Source: Stenogyne calaminthoides
Taxonomy: Eukaryota; Streptophyta; Magnoliopsida; Lamiales; Lamiaceae
Assembly (NCBI GenBank): GCA_037126765.1
Contig: JBBCBC010000022.1
Span: 21,109,758-21,173,757 of the forward strand
DNA length: 64,000 nt
Reading direction: 5' to 3'
Shown: piece by piece, positions 1 through 12,000 of the stretch
How the letters are laid out: the number at the start of each line of letters is the position of its first letter
Numbering within the stretch: position 1 is the first letter of the stretch
Notes under the pieces: model-generated
What the model was told of the DNA's origin: nothing
Databases searched by the model: none
The model's input: the letters and a program-made list of their open reading frames with translations, nothing else
Translations under genes and position numbers: made by a program

Positions 1-39
1 CTGTGATTTTTACCTAAAACATATTTGGCTACACTGCAG

Positions 40-2882
40 ATTATCGACAGTTTTTTAGATAGTGTCATGTCCTTGTGTTTAACGAAAACTGAGATAATTG
101 GTGGAAGTGTCGATGGAACTGTTCGAACATTTGATATTCGAATCGGCAGGTATGTGGCTTCAAGGATGATGATAACACACCCCTCCCCCCTCCCCTCGTT
201 TCTGTATTTATTTATTTTTAACTAGAATATGCAACTCAAATTGCTTGTCTGTGGTTCCTATGATTTATTCAAGCTCTCACATGTGACCTTTCATGGTTGT
301 TAACAGAGAAATATCTGATGATCTGGGGCAGCCTGTGAACTGTATTTCTCTCTCAAACGATGGCAACTGTGTACTAGCCAGTTGTCTTGATTCTACTTTA
401 AGGCTTTTGGACAGGTAAATGCTCCTTCGACAGTCCTAGTTTTGTAAATTAGATAGATTCTTAAGCCTTTCTTATATAGATTCATTTCTGTGGCAGATCG
501 ACTGGTGAATCATTGCAAGAATATAAAGGCCATACTTGCAAGGTTTACCCCCACAACTTTTTTATGATACTTTCTACTTATTACGATAGTCCAACATCCA
601 ATCAGTTTTATTTAATAAAAATCATATATGCTGCAGTTCAATTTCATCTGTGTCATGAATTCCGCTATTTTTCAGTGAAATGTCTGTCTTATGAAAGTTA
701 ATTTCACAAATCGTCCTGTATCTTTGCCGAAATCAAATTTAAATCTTTTTTTTCCTTTTCTCTTTATAATTTGGTCCTTTTCGTCAGAAAATTCAAAATT
801 TTGGCGGAAAATTCATTTTCCGGTGAGTCGAAGGTTGTGGCCTATACCAAACTCTTCATCTTGTCCAGCCCGTTATATTGCTACTTCTAATTTTTCAATC
901 TGGTTACCACAGTTCTGGGAATTTCATTTTTGGTGGACGAATCACTATTTGTTCGCAAATTTGTGCTTCTTAGCCATTTCTCGTCATTCTCTTGTGAGTA
1001 AAAGGTTGTATCCTATACCAAACTCTTCGTCTCGTCCAACCCGTACTATTGCTACCTCCAATTCCTCAATCTGATTAAACTCTGGGAATTTTGTTTTTGG
1101 TGGAAGAATCACTGTTCAATTTGGCCGGAGGGAATAGAATTCCCCAAATTGATTTGGGGAAATTTAATTTTCAGGTGAAAGGACCAAAACTGACACTGAA
1201 AGGATCATAATTGGGTCCGGGCAAAAATACAGGATGATTTGTGAAATTATCTCGTCTTATATGTTTGCAATCTTTCAATTGCTTCTTTTACCCGCTTTCA
1301 TATTTCTTCATCATAACCTTTTGTTGTGGACATAGTTAACCTTGTCCACGGCTTTATTTTAAAGTTGGTTAACACCGTTGTGTTGGAACTCTGAACCAGT
1401 CATTCAAGATGGACTGCTGCCTAACTAATTCAGATTCCCATGTGATTGGTGGCTCAGAAGATGGTTATATTTACTTTTGGGATCTTGTAGATGCACAAGT
1501 TGTGTCCAGTTTTCGAGCTCACTCATCGGTGGTAAATTTTTTTTATCTTACTTTTTACAAAGATAATCCTCCTTTCTGTGTTATGTTTGTGTGTCCATGT
1601 GTCTTCGAAGTTTGATGTGGTGGTTGAATATAAATGGATTACAAACAAATTACCAGAACATATACTAGTTTTTACGTTTACCCAAGGCTTCATGAAACCA
1701 TTCATATTTACTCTAGTAATTGAGACAAAGTTATAACGTTACATACCTAATCCATTTATTGTAAGCCACGAAATAATGCAAATACTTCTATGCACCAGTT
1801 GTACCGTGCATTTTTAAATGGTAGTAGTTGTTTTACTAAAAAGTACTCCCTTCATCCCGAAATACCTTTAATAGTTTCCTTTTTCGTCTGTCCCACAATA
1901 CCTTCTACACCCCAAAAGTAGAAAGTCCTCTATAAACTCCACCCTTATAATATCCACAATTTTACACAAACTGTCATTATTTTTGGGCCCACACATACAC
2001 ACAATCCAACAACTTTTTTTACCTTATACATAAAGGTTTACAAAATTACCCCACAAAACTCTTCTCATTGCTCAATTTTATTAATTTTTGTGCTCTCCAA
2101 CCTATGAAAGGTTTTATGGGACAGAGGGAGTACTAGTTAGTCAGCATTAGTTGTTTTCACTGAACAACATTAGTTGTTTCCGTTGAACAGTACTAGTTGT
2201 GCACCAGTTGCACTATTACGTAATAAACTCGAAAATTTCATTAAATATGCAACTAAGCTAAGATAAAGAAGTTAGCTATTAGTTTGAGTAATCCGAACTT
2301 TGAAGTCCTAGGATTTCAAAATCTTGATGAATAGTTAAGATGTATGTTTGTTATGGGATTTTATAGGGTGGGATATTGGAAAAGATGATTGATGTGATAT
2401 TATTATATTATTTTGAGCGTATTGGGAGAATAAAAAAGTAGATGATGTGAGTTTATTGAGAGAATAAAAGGTAGAGTAGTAATAGGTTATGAGGTAAGGG
2501 TAGGATTAATAGGATTTTAAAATCCTTACTTTAACTCTCAAAACAAATGGGGGTTTGAGATTGTAAAGTCCAAAATCCGCCGGGATAGTCGCAAAACGAA
2601 CATACCCTAAGAGTTTTTTCCACTCCACGCTTTTGTATTTTCAGTTTCCTGTTCTTTATCTTTATCTGGACACGGGGATGGGGTAGTTCATTCATAAGCT
2701 TACTTTGTTGATCACATTGCTTCAAGGCAATAAGTTTACAAGTGTTCTAAGTTGTTTCTTTTGATTTCCCTCGTTTTGTTTCTCTTCCTGTTTGATAGGT
2801 AACTAGTGTAAGTTATCACCCAAAGGACGATTGTATGGTTACTGCTTCAGTTGATGGAACAATTAAAGTTTGGAGAGCCTGA
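40..2882 (+). CDS. WDR83: WDR83/MORG1-like WD40-repeat protein, C-terminal half (5' end outside window)
   Basis: Five exons: 40-149, 307-414, 497-542, 1400-1531 and 2799-2882 (TGA). They sum to 480 nt in one frame, 159 residues plus stop, all with GT-AG borders. The peptide carries WD40 blades: GGSVDGTVRTFDIR, then ASCLDSTLRLLD, then GGSEDGYIYFWDL, then TASVDGTIKVWRA. Order and spacing match the C-terminal four blades of WDR83 (MAPK organizer 1), a roughly 300-residue beta-propeller. In animals that family scaffolds ERK signalling and associates with spliceosomal complexes; the plant role is less defined. The first exon follows a ctgcag acceptor, so upstream exons lie left of the window. Introns 3 and 4 are enlarged by inverted-repeat elements. 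No frame damage is seen. The family call rests on recognised similarity, not a search. Confidence 0.88.
698..1249. repeat. Inverted-repeat element in WDR83 intron 3 with internal duplication
   Basis: The ends are about 30 bp near-perfect inverted repeats: 700-727 begins aatttcacaaatc and the complement of 1220-1247 begins the same way, with one or two mismatches. Inside, a block of about 130 bp (about 822-955) recurs as a direct repeat at about 985-1117, sharing cctataccaaactcttc. It fits a non-autonomous TIR DNA transposon. No target duplication was convincingly identified and the superfamily is not assigned. Confidence 0.65.
1846..2130. mobile_element. Stowaway-like MITE in WDR83 intron 4
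   Basis: The left end reads ctcccttcatcccgaaat and the right end reads gggacagagggag, its inverted counterpart. TA dinucleotides at 1844-1845 and 2131-2132 fit the Tc1/mariner target duplication. 285 bp, non-coding, typical of Stowaway MITEs. Confidence 0.8.
2295..2600. repeat. AT-rich repeat related to the intron repeat at 11.2-11.9 kb
   Basis: Contains ggatttcaaaatcttgatg, a gatgtatgtttgttatggg-like core and gattttaaaatcc near the right side. The same words occur in the splicing-factor intron around 11190-11890. Probably a dispersed non-autonomous element; its borders are uncertain. Confidence 0.4.
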
Positions 2883-3135
2883 GAACACAAGTTTCGAACT
2901 ATTTTCAAAATCTTATAGCCTTCAAGTTTTTTGCTTACATATATCTCAGCGATTGCTAAAGTTGCACACCCTCGAGTACCACCTAATGAACAGTTTGTTG
3001 TAACCAAAGAGTGGGACTTAGATAGGTTTTAAACTATATCAAATTGTAATCTACTCAACAAGAACAGTTTTTTGGTCAGGATTGGATTATTTACTTGTCG
3101 ATTGAATTATACTAGTCATATATGTTGATATTGTT
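2883..3135 (+). other. Probable WDR83 3' UTR and downstream flank
   Basis: No open gene. Sequence follows the TGA directly, so the start is probably 3' UTR. The polyadenylation site cannot be fixed from sequence alone. Confidence 0.4.
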
Positions 3136-3174
3136 GCACATGAGACCCACTCTCTTCTTTGGCAAAGTCTTGTA

Positions 3175-3358
3175 TGCATTCAAGTGCACCGTGCACTCAT
3201 AGTGCATTTTAGAACCATGTAATTTATTATACTGAAAGATGCAACTTGTTTACACTAAACCGTGCAACTATTAATATGGCAATATAGTTACACGGTTTTA
3301 TGTAAGCAAGTTGCATATTTCTAAAATGCACTATGAGTGGACGGTGCACCTGAATGCA
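3175..3358. mobile_element. Small MITE with 38-bp terminal inverted repeats
   Basis: The 38 bp at 3175-3212 (core gtgcaccgtgcactcatag) pair with 3321-3358 (core ctatgagtggacggtgcac). The 17-bp sequence gcacatgagacccactc lies on both sides at 3136-3152 and 3356-3372, overlapping the right end. A second, right-truncated copy lies at 4395-4516. Confidence 0.65.
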
Positions 3359-3372
3359 CATGAGACCCACTC

Positions 3373-4390
3373 ATTTTCATATGTTTTGTTTTGTTGCATT
3401 GAGCCCCTGAACATCTAATCTAATTAGCAATTTTTGGGATTCTTTGTGAATGATAATTATTGAAAGGGTCAATAAAACAAGTACAACATATTATACATAC
3501 ATTCATCAACATGAAGATACAATAAAAGTTGTAAAATTATTGAAGGTAATCTTATAAGGTTGTCTAATTTGATACATTCATATTCTGAACGGTTATGATA
3601 GTATCATTTTTTTTTTTTTTGAACCGGTATGATAGTATCAATTGTTTGTTCGTTTCATCTACATATTTTTGTGTAATAATTATGTTGTTTGTAATTTGTA
3701 CAAGTAAAACAGATTCCGATGATCTTGTGCACAAAATACGGTGTTGTGTTTCTTCCTTTTATTTTGCAGATAATCTCATATTCTCATTTACACAAACAAA
3801 ATGAGAAAGCAGTAACTGTACTTTTTTTCTCCCATCACCATATTTACAACTCACAACCTTTTAACAACTCACAACCATTTAACTTCTTAATAAATCCTGT
3901 CAAAAAAAAACTTCTTAACAAATAATTAATTTCTCCCTCTTTCACGTACAATTCATCCAATCTTTTTTTTTATATATACTTTATTAATGACCCAATTCAA
4001 AAAAAAAAATTCATTATTTAATAATTATATATTATCAAAAAAAATGTAAGCACTATATAAATTATTTGAGAAAAAAGTTCATAATTATAATAATTATACA
4101 CGAAAAATAAGTTACAATCTCAAGAACAAAACTTAAATTAAAGAGTTGGAATGCAGAATATAGTAAATAAATATATCAAACTACAAATAGATGTGTAAAA
4201 CACAATAATGTAGAAAATGCAAATTACATATTTAGTTACTGATACTGAATATTTATCATATCATATATGCTCCATCAAATAATTTTTTAGAGCGGGATGA
4301 TCTTCTCTATTGCAAAGTTGTTACCCATTAATCATATAAGTAGATAGATTTGCAATCCGTTATGGCATTAGAAATGTGTAGGCTAAGTCT
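3373..4390. other. AT-rich intergenic DNA, no gene recognised
   Basis: Homopolymer-rich, with short open frames of no recognisable content. Only a short direct repeat (tatgatagtatca) around an oligo-T run near 3595-3640 stands out. Confidence 0.5.
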
Positions 4391-4394
4391 AGGA

Positions 4395-4516
4395 TGCATC
4401 CAGGTGCACCGTGCACTCATAGTGCATTTTAGAAACATGCAATTTGTTATACTAAAATATACAACTTGTTTACATTAAACCATGCAACTATTAATATGGA
4501 AAAATAGTTGCACATG
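4395..4516. repeat. Truncated second copy of the 3.2 kb MITE
   Basis: The left TIR and part of the interior match 3175-3300 (gtgcaccgtgcactcatag, then aactattaatatgg). The right TIR is absent. Confidence 0.6.
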
Positions 4517-4607
4517 AACTTCAATAATTTAATGTTGAGTAAATTGCATTAATGGAGTAAAGAAAAAAGTAAATTGTAATCATGTCTCATTTATTATATA
4601 AAGGAGC

Positions 4608-4732
4608 ATCATACAAGTGCATGTGAACTTCAATAATAGAGGAGTATAACAGCATCAGAAAAGTGCATGTGAACTTCAATAATATAAGAGTAAATGAGTA
4701 TCAGATAAGTACATGTAAACTTCAATAATGGA
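4608..4732. repeat. Short tandem repeat of about 55 bp units
   Basis: The phrase agtgcatgtgaacttcaata occurs twice, with a diverged third copy (agtacatgtaaacttcaata). A related string lies at about 4510. Two to three units. Confidence 0.55.
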
Positions 4733-4896
4733 CAAGAATAAATAACTCAATTTCATAATTAAAATTACTAATTAGAATGGAAATTAACTAAACTCATACA
4801 AATTAAAAGCTTACAAGACAATAAATAAAAATACATAAAGTAAAATTGCATAAAAATAAATGACATTTACTATTTAAACAATGATCATAGATGGAG

Positions 4897-5901
4897 TTAC
4901 ATCTCTTCTTCTGTTGGGGTTAAGTGACACTTATCTAACAATGCCATCAAAAGAGAGTGTTGCATATTTTGTCTCTCCAAATTGATTATCTCTCTTCCCA
5001 ATTTGTTTATAACTTCAATATCAACATTTCTAGTGAGTCTAAATGCACGAATTTCTTCAGCAACTTTTGCAGTAGAAAAAGATCATGATGTCTTATCTTT
5101 TTTTTTTTTTTTCATTCTTTGTACATGTAGGACGTGAAATTGTTGAACTGTCACTGCTTGAGTTTCTAGACTAGTGGGAATGAAATACGCCCTATCTTCA
5201 CTAGTCCTTGATCTTTTTGAGCTACCACCACTTTCTTTTTATCCTTGTCATTTTCAGCACATAAATGTGTTGAATCACGATCTAAATTTATTTTCCACTT
5301 AAAATGTTTACACATAACTTCTTTAAATACATGCACATCCTGAAACTTTTGACTACCTACTATGTAAATTGAATGAGTTTATCTCTCAACATCTTCTTGG
5401 TTCATTCCACTTCTTTTTTTACCATGTGCTTCCTTGTAAGCATCAACCCACTTATTCACGTTTTCATTAATTCGTTTAGAACGACCTTTTATTGAATCTT
5501 GATTTCTTTCATTTATCTCCTCCGGGTTTTTTTTTTCAAGTTTTTTCGTACAATTTATGCACTTGTACCCACACTAAATTAGGCCTTTGAATTTTTTCCA
5601 CATATTTTATCTTCGCTTACGAAAACTCAAGGTGATATTAGTGCTACATCTTCTTTTTCACACCAAGTAGTTTTTTCTACCTTTGAATTTGTATCTCTGA
5701 ATAAATGACAAACAACATTTTGTGATGTTTGGACTTGTTCAGAGATAGAAACTTAGTTCAGATTCAAAGAAGATTGAAAATTTTGATTATATTGAGAGCT
5801 TGGATAGTCTTCTGTTTTCATAAAAGATTAAAAATTTGAATAATCCCGTGAGTTTGGATACTTTGAGAAGTTAGAAAAATAATTTGGATGACTAGATCCA
5901 T
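4897..5901 (-). pseudogene. PIF/Harbinger-associated MYB/SANT-like protein pseudogene
   Basis: Read on the - strand from an ATG at 5901 there is an N-terminal stretch rich in Ser, Asn, Tyr and Pro. Next come a tryptophan-centred piece ending in EKEDVALIS, then GRSKRINENVNKWVDAYKEA, a KKRSGMNQEDV motif and KFQDVHVFKEVMCKHFKWK. This order is that of the trihelix-like MYB/SANT proteins encoded by PIF/Harbinger transposons, often annotated as glutathione S-transferase T3-like. The C-terminal part is helical and charged, ending at the stop 4897-4899. Several in-frame stops and shifts (for example after QEDVER) show it is dead. No DDE transposase was found nearby, so this is a fragment. The family assignment is by pattern recognition. 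Confidence 0.6.
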
Positions 5902-6555
5902 GATAAAAAAAAAGGTAAAGATAATAGAAATTAGGAGAAAAGAGAGAATGTGAGATTGTGATTCAAAATATATCAATATTGGTCTCTATTTATAAAAAAA
6001 AAAATTACAAATTTTGATACAATTTTTTTTCTTATATAAATAATATTATGAAATTGAAAATCTTAAAATTATCCAATAAAAATTAAATTGGTCAACGATA
6101 TAATGACAAGTTGCATATGAATAACAAATACATTGAGATTCGTGCACAACTTGAGGTCGGTGCATCACTCGGTCGATTTCTTTTTCTCTTTTATTTTTTT
6201 ATTTTTTAAAAAGACCAGTCGTGCTCGACCCGCGATAAAGATAGGGAGATTGACATCAAAGAAATAAAGAAAGGGAAATGTATGTGGGTGATCACACTTC
6301 GATTTTGATGTTATTTCTAGTAGGAAATATTGTGAAACATGCATATCGAATTATAAAGTTACAAAACTTGCTCGTCATGTTAAGGGTAGCAATTTATGCC
6401 CCATAAAATTATCAAAGAAGAAGAAGACGACGAAGAAAGAGGAGGAGGACATGTCAAATGTCACATGATCCTCGATGCCACCCTTCGTCGTTGTCGCTGA
6501 CATCTTCCATTGATTTGAAGGACAAGTGATCTGTCAAATTGTTAATCTATTCAAG
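5902..6555. other. Intergenic, no gene recognised
   Basis: AT-rich. Contains a purine-rich patch (gaagaagaagacgacgaag near 6417) and no supported coding content. Confidence 0.5.
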
Positions 6556-6564
6556 CCAGCAAAT

Positions 6565-7325
6565 AAGTGTGGCAAATTGTGTAATCATGTCGTTTAACGT
6601 GTTGACACGATAACGACACGACACAATAAGAATATATGTCGACATAACACAACATGAAAAAAATAAAAATTGAAAATATTACAATTCAAATTGTGATTAT
6701 TAAAATCTGAGATTTTTTTAAGATTATATTTAAAATTTGAAGTTTAAAAACATAGCGTGTCATTATTGAGTTTTATTCGTATATGTGTTATTATTAAATA
6801 CTCCCTCTGTTCACCAAATCTATTCCTACTTTCCTTATTTGTCTGTCCACCAAATTTATTCTCATACCTTTTATGGAAATATACACTTTATTTTTATCCT
6901 CCAATCATCACTTAATTACTTCAATTGTCATTATACTTTGCTCACAAACAATCACTTTATTTATAAGTGAACCCCACAATACCATATAATACTCTTACTT
7001 TATCTATTAGCTACCTTTTTCTTAAATGTTGTGCCCAAAAAGGTGGGAATAGATTTCGTGGACCGAGATAGCACATATTATCAGATCACTAACAGGTTAA
7101 CAGATTGCTAATAGGTTATTGTGTCATCTGTTATTTTTATCGTGTTTAACGGGTTAACACGACACGAACACAAACACGACACAAAATTTTGATGCCCTTA
7201 TCAAGTCGGCACTGTAAGGACACGATTATCAAGTCGGCATTATAAGGACACGAACACGATAAGCCCAAAAATTAACCCGCAATTTTTATGTTATATTCGT
7301 GTCAATGTCCGAAATTGCCACCTTA
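6565..7325. mobile_element. hAT- or Mutator-like MITE carrying a nested Stowaway
   Basis: The ends are inverted: agtgtggcaaattg on the left and the complement of gaaattgccacct on the right. The 9-bp ccagcaaat flanks both sides (6556-6564 and 7326-7334). The interior has the acacgacacg and gggttaacacgacacg strings common in plant non-autonomous elements. It is interrupted by a Stowaway-like element at 6801-7068. Confidence 0.7.
6801..7068. mobile_element. Stowaway-like MITE nested in the 6.6-7.3 kb element
   Basis: Left end ctccctctgttcaccaaat; the right end gaatagatttcgtggaccga is its diverged inverse. TA lies on both sides (6799-6800, 7069-7070). Confidence 0.7.
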
Positions 7326-7334
7326 CCAGCAAAT

Positions 7335-7813
7335 TTGGTACCTTGAATTGCTCAACCCCAAGGTCCAACCATATAATCCACATCAATAACACACTCACAC
7401 CCTATCAAGATAGTTCCTTTATTATCTGAAAAATACTTATAACATATAAGAATCATTTCACAAAATCAGTATTTTCAGAATCGAAGAGAGTATTTTCAGA
7501 ATCGAAGAGGATCGGTCGGTTCAATCGATTTAACCGGAAACCAGTCTGAATACACCTTAAAAATCGTTTCTACGATCGGACCGGTCAAAACACTCAAAAC
7601 CGATCAAACCCGAAAGAACCTGTCAACCCCGGACTAAAACCGGACGAACTGGTTTAAGGTTTAACCCATTCTCTCCTTAAAAAAATATTACTTTTAATTA
7701 TATGTATCAAGGTCCACCTTCATCATTTTTATAATACTTCCTCTCACATTTTGCTCTAACACTTTCGATGTGGGACAAATATATAAGATACGTTTCTTCC
7801 TCTATTATATTAA
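7335..7813. other. Intergenic, repeat fragments only
   Basis: Contains a short tandem duplication (tattttcagaatcgaagag, near 7471-7510) and an aaccgg-rich stretch. No gene. Confidence 0.4.
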
Positions 7814-8420
7814 GGATTAAATTTTTTATAGTCCTGTAACTTTGTATCGTTTTGAAATTGGTCCCGATTGTTTTGACTTTTTAATTTTTGTCCTGTAAGT
7901 TTCCTAAAATTTTGAAATTGGTCATTTTCACCTGCTGCAGCAGGTTACCAAGCAAGTAAACACCACATATGTAATTATTTTATTTTTCTCTTTAATTTCG
8001 ATGAGCCACTTGAACTTTTTTAATCCTAATAATTTTGGTCAGATTTTAGGTCGGGTTTAAAACAATTTATATATTAAAAGACAAAGCGAATCGGGTCAAT
8101 TTACTATGTCTAAACTGACCTTAAAACAAAAAAATTAAATCAATAAACGCAGAAAACCACTACCCCTTCTTAAAAAAATATGAAAAAAAATTCCGACACA
8201 AATTATTTGGATTAAAAAAATTTAGGTGGCATTTCAAAATTAAAGAAAAAAATAAAATAATTACATAGGTGATGGTTACCTGTTTGATGGCCTGCTACAA
8301 CAGGTTAAATGATCAATTTCAAAAATTTTGATAACTTATAGGACCAAAATAAAAAAATCAAAACAATCGGAACCCATTTCAAAACGAAGCAAAGTTGCAA
8401 AACTACAAAAAATTTAAACC
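7814..8420. mobile_element. Mutator-like MITE with about 150-bp terminal inverted repeats
   Basis: The left end ggattaaattttttatagtc pairs with the complement of the right end ending aatttaaacc. Pairing extends about 150 bp inward through ttttgaaattggtc to a cacctgctgcagcaggt / acctgttgtagcagg-like core. The flanks carry a likely 9-bp duplication (attatatta / tttatatta). No coding capacity. Confidence 0.72.
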
Positions 8421-9095
8421 TTTTATATTATTTCCTTTCACATTTTCCTCAAACACTTTCTATGTGGGACAAATATATGATGTACACTTCTTTCCATTTT
8501 ATATTATTTTCTCACATAAATTTAGGCAGAAATCATTTCAACAGTTGAACCAATCCGACCAATTGAACCGCTAACTTGAGGTATGTCCAATTCAATAACC
8601 AATTGGGTTCTAAAAACACAGCACAAAATACATAATTGTAAAAGTATGATACAATCTTGCGGAATTTGGAATATGCTCCCCGTTCTTTATAAACCAAACT
8701 GAACATGTTTTTGAGCAATTTTTGTAGAGTAAACATACATCACCTTTATTTTTATTTTGAAATAATACCAACCCAAACATCAGTGTACTCTGTATGTTAT
8801 ATCCACCCTAAAAATATTTAAATAATATCATAAAAAGTTTCAATTCTGAATTTATATAATCGCCACAAACCTTTGCTTACAACCAATATAATAAAACTTA
8901 ACTAAACTGGACGCGCAGTTCACAATATGACTGTTAACAAAGGTCAAGGCAGGAGTCAACGAAATTACAAAAATACAATTAGTCTGGAAAACAATTACAA
9001 GCAACAAGAGCATGATAATTCGACAATTCTTTTGACTTCTCCTTTCCGGAACACCATATCATATCTCAAATGCTTAACTCTTCAGACAAGATTGA
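8421..9095. other. Intergenic and probable 3' UTR of the splicing-factor gene
   Basis: The segment 8430-8510 is a diverged direct copy of 7740-7810, sharing tgtgggacaaatatat. The rest has no gene. The part nearest 9095 is likely the 3' UTR of the - strand gene. Confidence 0.45.
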
Positions 9096-12000
9096 TCAGG
9101 CAGTGCCCTTGAATTTGGCGTCATATTCGTAAGGTTGCTGCAAAAACAGATTAGAAAAACATAATCACTTGGGCATTGATCTATAAATACAATGTATCAA
9201 GGCAGTAATGAATGCACAATTTATAATAAGTTGAAACAAGAGAAATAGAAATACTTCAAAAACTCTTTTTCGTCCTGGATGTTTAACTAATTTCAAACTT
9301 ATTTTGAATCTGTAACCAGCTGTAAGGCCTAAACAGGGATAATATAATGAGCTCAAGGGCATGTTTACCACAAAATTAAGCTAGAAAACAAGCTAACTTT
9401 CAGTGTTTAATCCTAGGACTTGGCAAACTAGGTCATTCATCTATGATGAGTCTTACGAACCACATAAAATATACATCAACTGGTGGAGGGTGCTTCAAAT
9501 TAAATAAACCACTCCAGATTTTGTTGCAAATATGGATTAGCTCTATTAAGTGTTATCAACTCTAACTTAAAGGCGAAAGATAGCGGCTTATAAGAGCACA
9601 ATACCAAGAATATAGCTGAAATCAATCTTCGAGCAAACCATCTCTTGTGCATTGCTTGTTGAGCACGTGCTGCTCCTTCCACACTGTCGAACCTCAAATA
9701 AACATAACCCGCACTGTTCCTGTAATTTCAATCAAAATCTCAATTAGATTAAATGCACAAATTTGCTTCCTTGCCCATAATGAGGTTAGTATTATATTAT
9801 GAGCATAATAAGCAAGCATCCTTACTTGTCAACATAAATATGCTTCACGCCACCATACTTGGAACATTCTTCTTGTACATCATCTCTAATGTCCAAATCA
9901 AACTCAGGCTCATCCTGCAACACCAAGAGAGGGAGAGATTCTTTCTTGTAAACAAGTTTTACCATGCAACTGGTTTGCATTGTGTGTGTATTGTTAAAGT
10001 GTATTAGTTGTTTGATATTATTAATTGTTTCATTAAAAAGAATCAATTATTTTACTATAAAGTGATAGTTAAAAACTAGTTTCACGGTAGAATAAGACCC
10101 AGTCTACAGAAAATACTAACCTCAGTGGCTGGATCAAACATATTCTTCAACAGTAAACACTCGCTGGGGGTTCCAATAGGTTCTGGAACCATTGAAACAA
10201 CCTGTGTAGGAAGAACAGCTGCTGGATTGAGGGGTATCGTGATAGCTTGTTGTGAAGGAGCTGCTCCATTTATTGCAGGCACTCCAAGGGTGGTCCCCAC
10301 AACACTACAAAATGACAATCAAATCAGCAATCACAATCAGAACATGTTTCTATGATCATTTTTTGTTGTAGTTCTAATTAATTAATTATTAATTGCAAGT
10401 AATACATTTTACATCGTGAACAAATAAAAAGTGAAAAAATCAAATGATTAATGGATTTCTATCTTTATATGACTGCATATATTTAGTTTGCCTTTTTTTT
10501 TTTTTGAAACGCAAGATTCATGACTCAGATATCAGGGAGCCTTTGCACCTTTACGTGATGTTTGTAGACTCTACAAAGGGGGGCAGAATTATTTTTTTCA
10601 AAAGGCTACTTCTCACAGCTTTTGATAGAAAAGTGATTCTAGAAGCTGTTAGTAGAGTTTGCAAACACAACCTTAGTGCACCTTGTGCTTCTAAACTATA
10701 GATCCAAAAGAATCTTATATACTAACCTTGAAGCTATACCACTGCGGTCAAGCTTCGCCATGAGCATTGCTCTAGATTGAGCATTCAGGGCCTGCAAAGA
10801 ATAGTCAACAAATTAGACATACAAGGTACAAGGCGAACATCAATCATGAACGCTCTATACTTGGATTTATCCAAAGTGATGAAGGAATCATGACATTATT
10901 TTTCATTCCGTCATGCACAGCCTACATATATGTTGCAAGGACATGACTTTCTTAGCATGAAATTAATGTTCCCATGCAATGGATCTGATGACAATTTGTA
11001 ATAGAACCCAAACTTATTCTCCTTAGGCATTATACTTATTCTTCTACTTTACAAATAACCACAACCAGTTACCAGAAAACATAAAAGGCAATGATGTCTC
11101 CACTTCGACAAGCAATTTGTTGGAAGTTTTCGTGTCTACACACTAAAAATGAAAAACATGGAGAAAATGATATAGTATACAACATGGCGATGTTTGTTTT
11201 AGGTTGTTATTACTTTATAAACCAGTTTTTAAAATCTAGAGGATCTTGAATTCCTGAAAAATAGTAAGATGTGTGTTTGTTTTGGTTTTTGAGTAGGGTG
11301 AGATTTAACTTAATTTCAAATTAATGTGCAAGAGTGAATGAGGTATTATTGCATATTGTTGAGTTTGATTGTAATGATCGGATGATGTGAATTATGATTT
11401 AAATCTGTTAAATTGTAAGGCGAATTAATAGTATTGGAAAGTGTGATAAGTAAATCTATAGCTGTTGTGGTGGTTTCTTAAATTTTAAAATCATGAACTA
11501 GAACTGGTTTTATATTTCAAAACCCAAATCCTGGTTCTTAAAATCCAGTTTTTGAAATCCTGGGGTTTTTGAAATCCTAATGAATAGTAATGTGTTACTT
11601 TTGAGTTTGAGTAGGGAGAGATTTAACTTTACGTCAAATCAAATTGTAGGAGTTAATGATGTTGTATTATTATATTATTGTTGAGTGTGCTTTATGTCAA
11701 ATCAATGTGTAAGAGTGAATGATGTATTATTATATTATTGTTGAGGGAGATAATAATGATTAGATGATTGTGTAATGATTAAAATTTATGGGTTGATAGG
11801 GGTGGTTTTTTAAAACAAGTTTATAAAATCCCGAAGTAAAATCCGTTTAGGATTTTAAAACCCAAAACTTGGTTTACAAAACACAAAGTAAACATAAGGT
11901 TTTGGGAGCCGTCATATTGTAAACCTAAGTAACATATATTGGTAATATTTTAAACAATATCAACAGCTTATTGTCTGAGTACAATTCAAAAAATTAACTC

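Noticed and set aside
9753..10355. Short + strand frames across the splicing-factor gene
   Set aside because: Shadows opposite real - strand exons.
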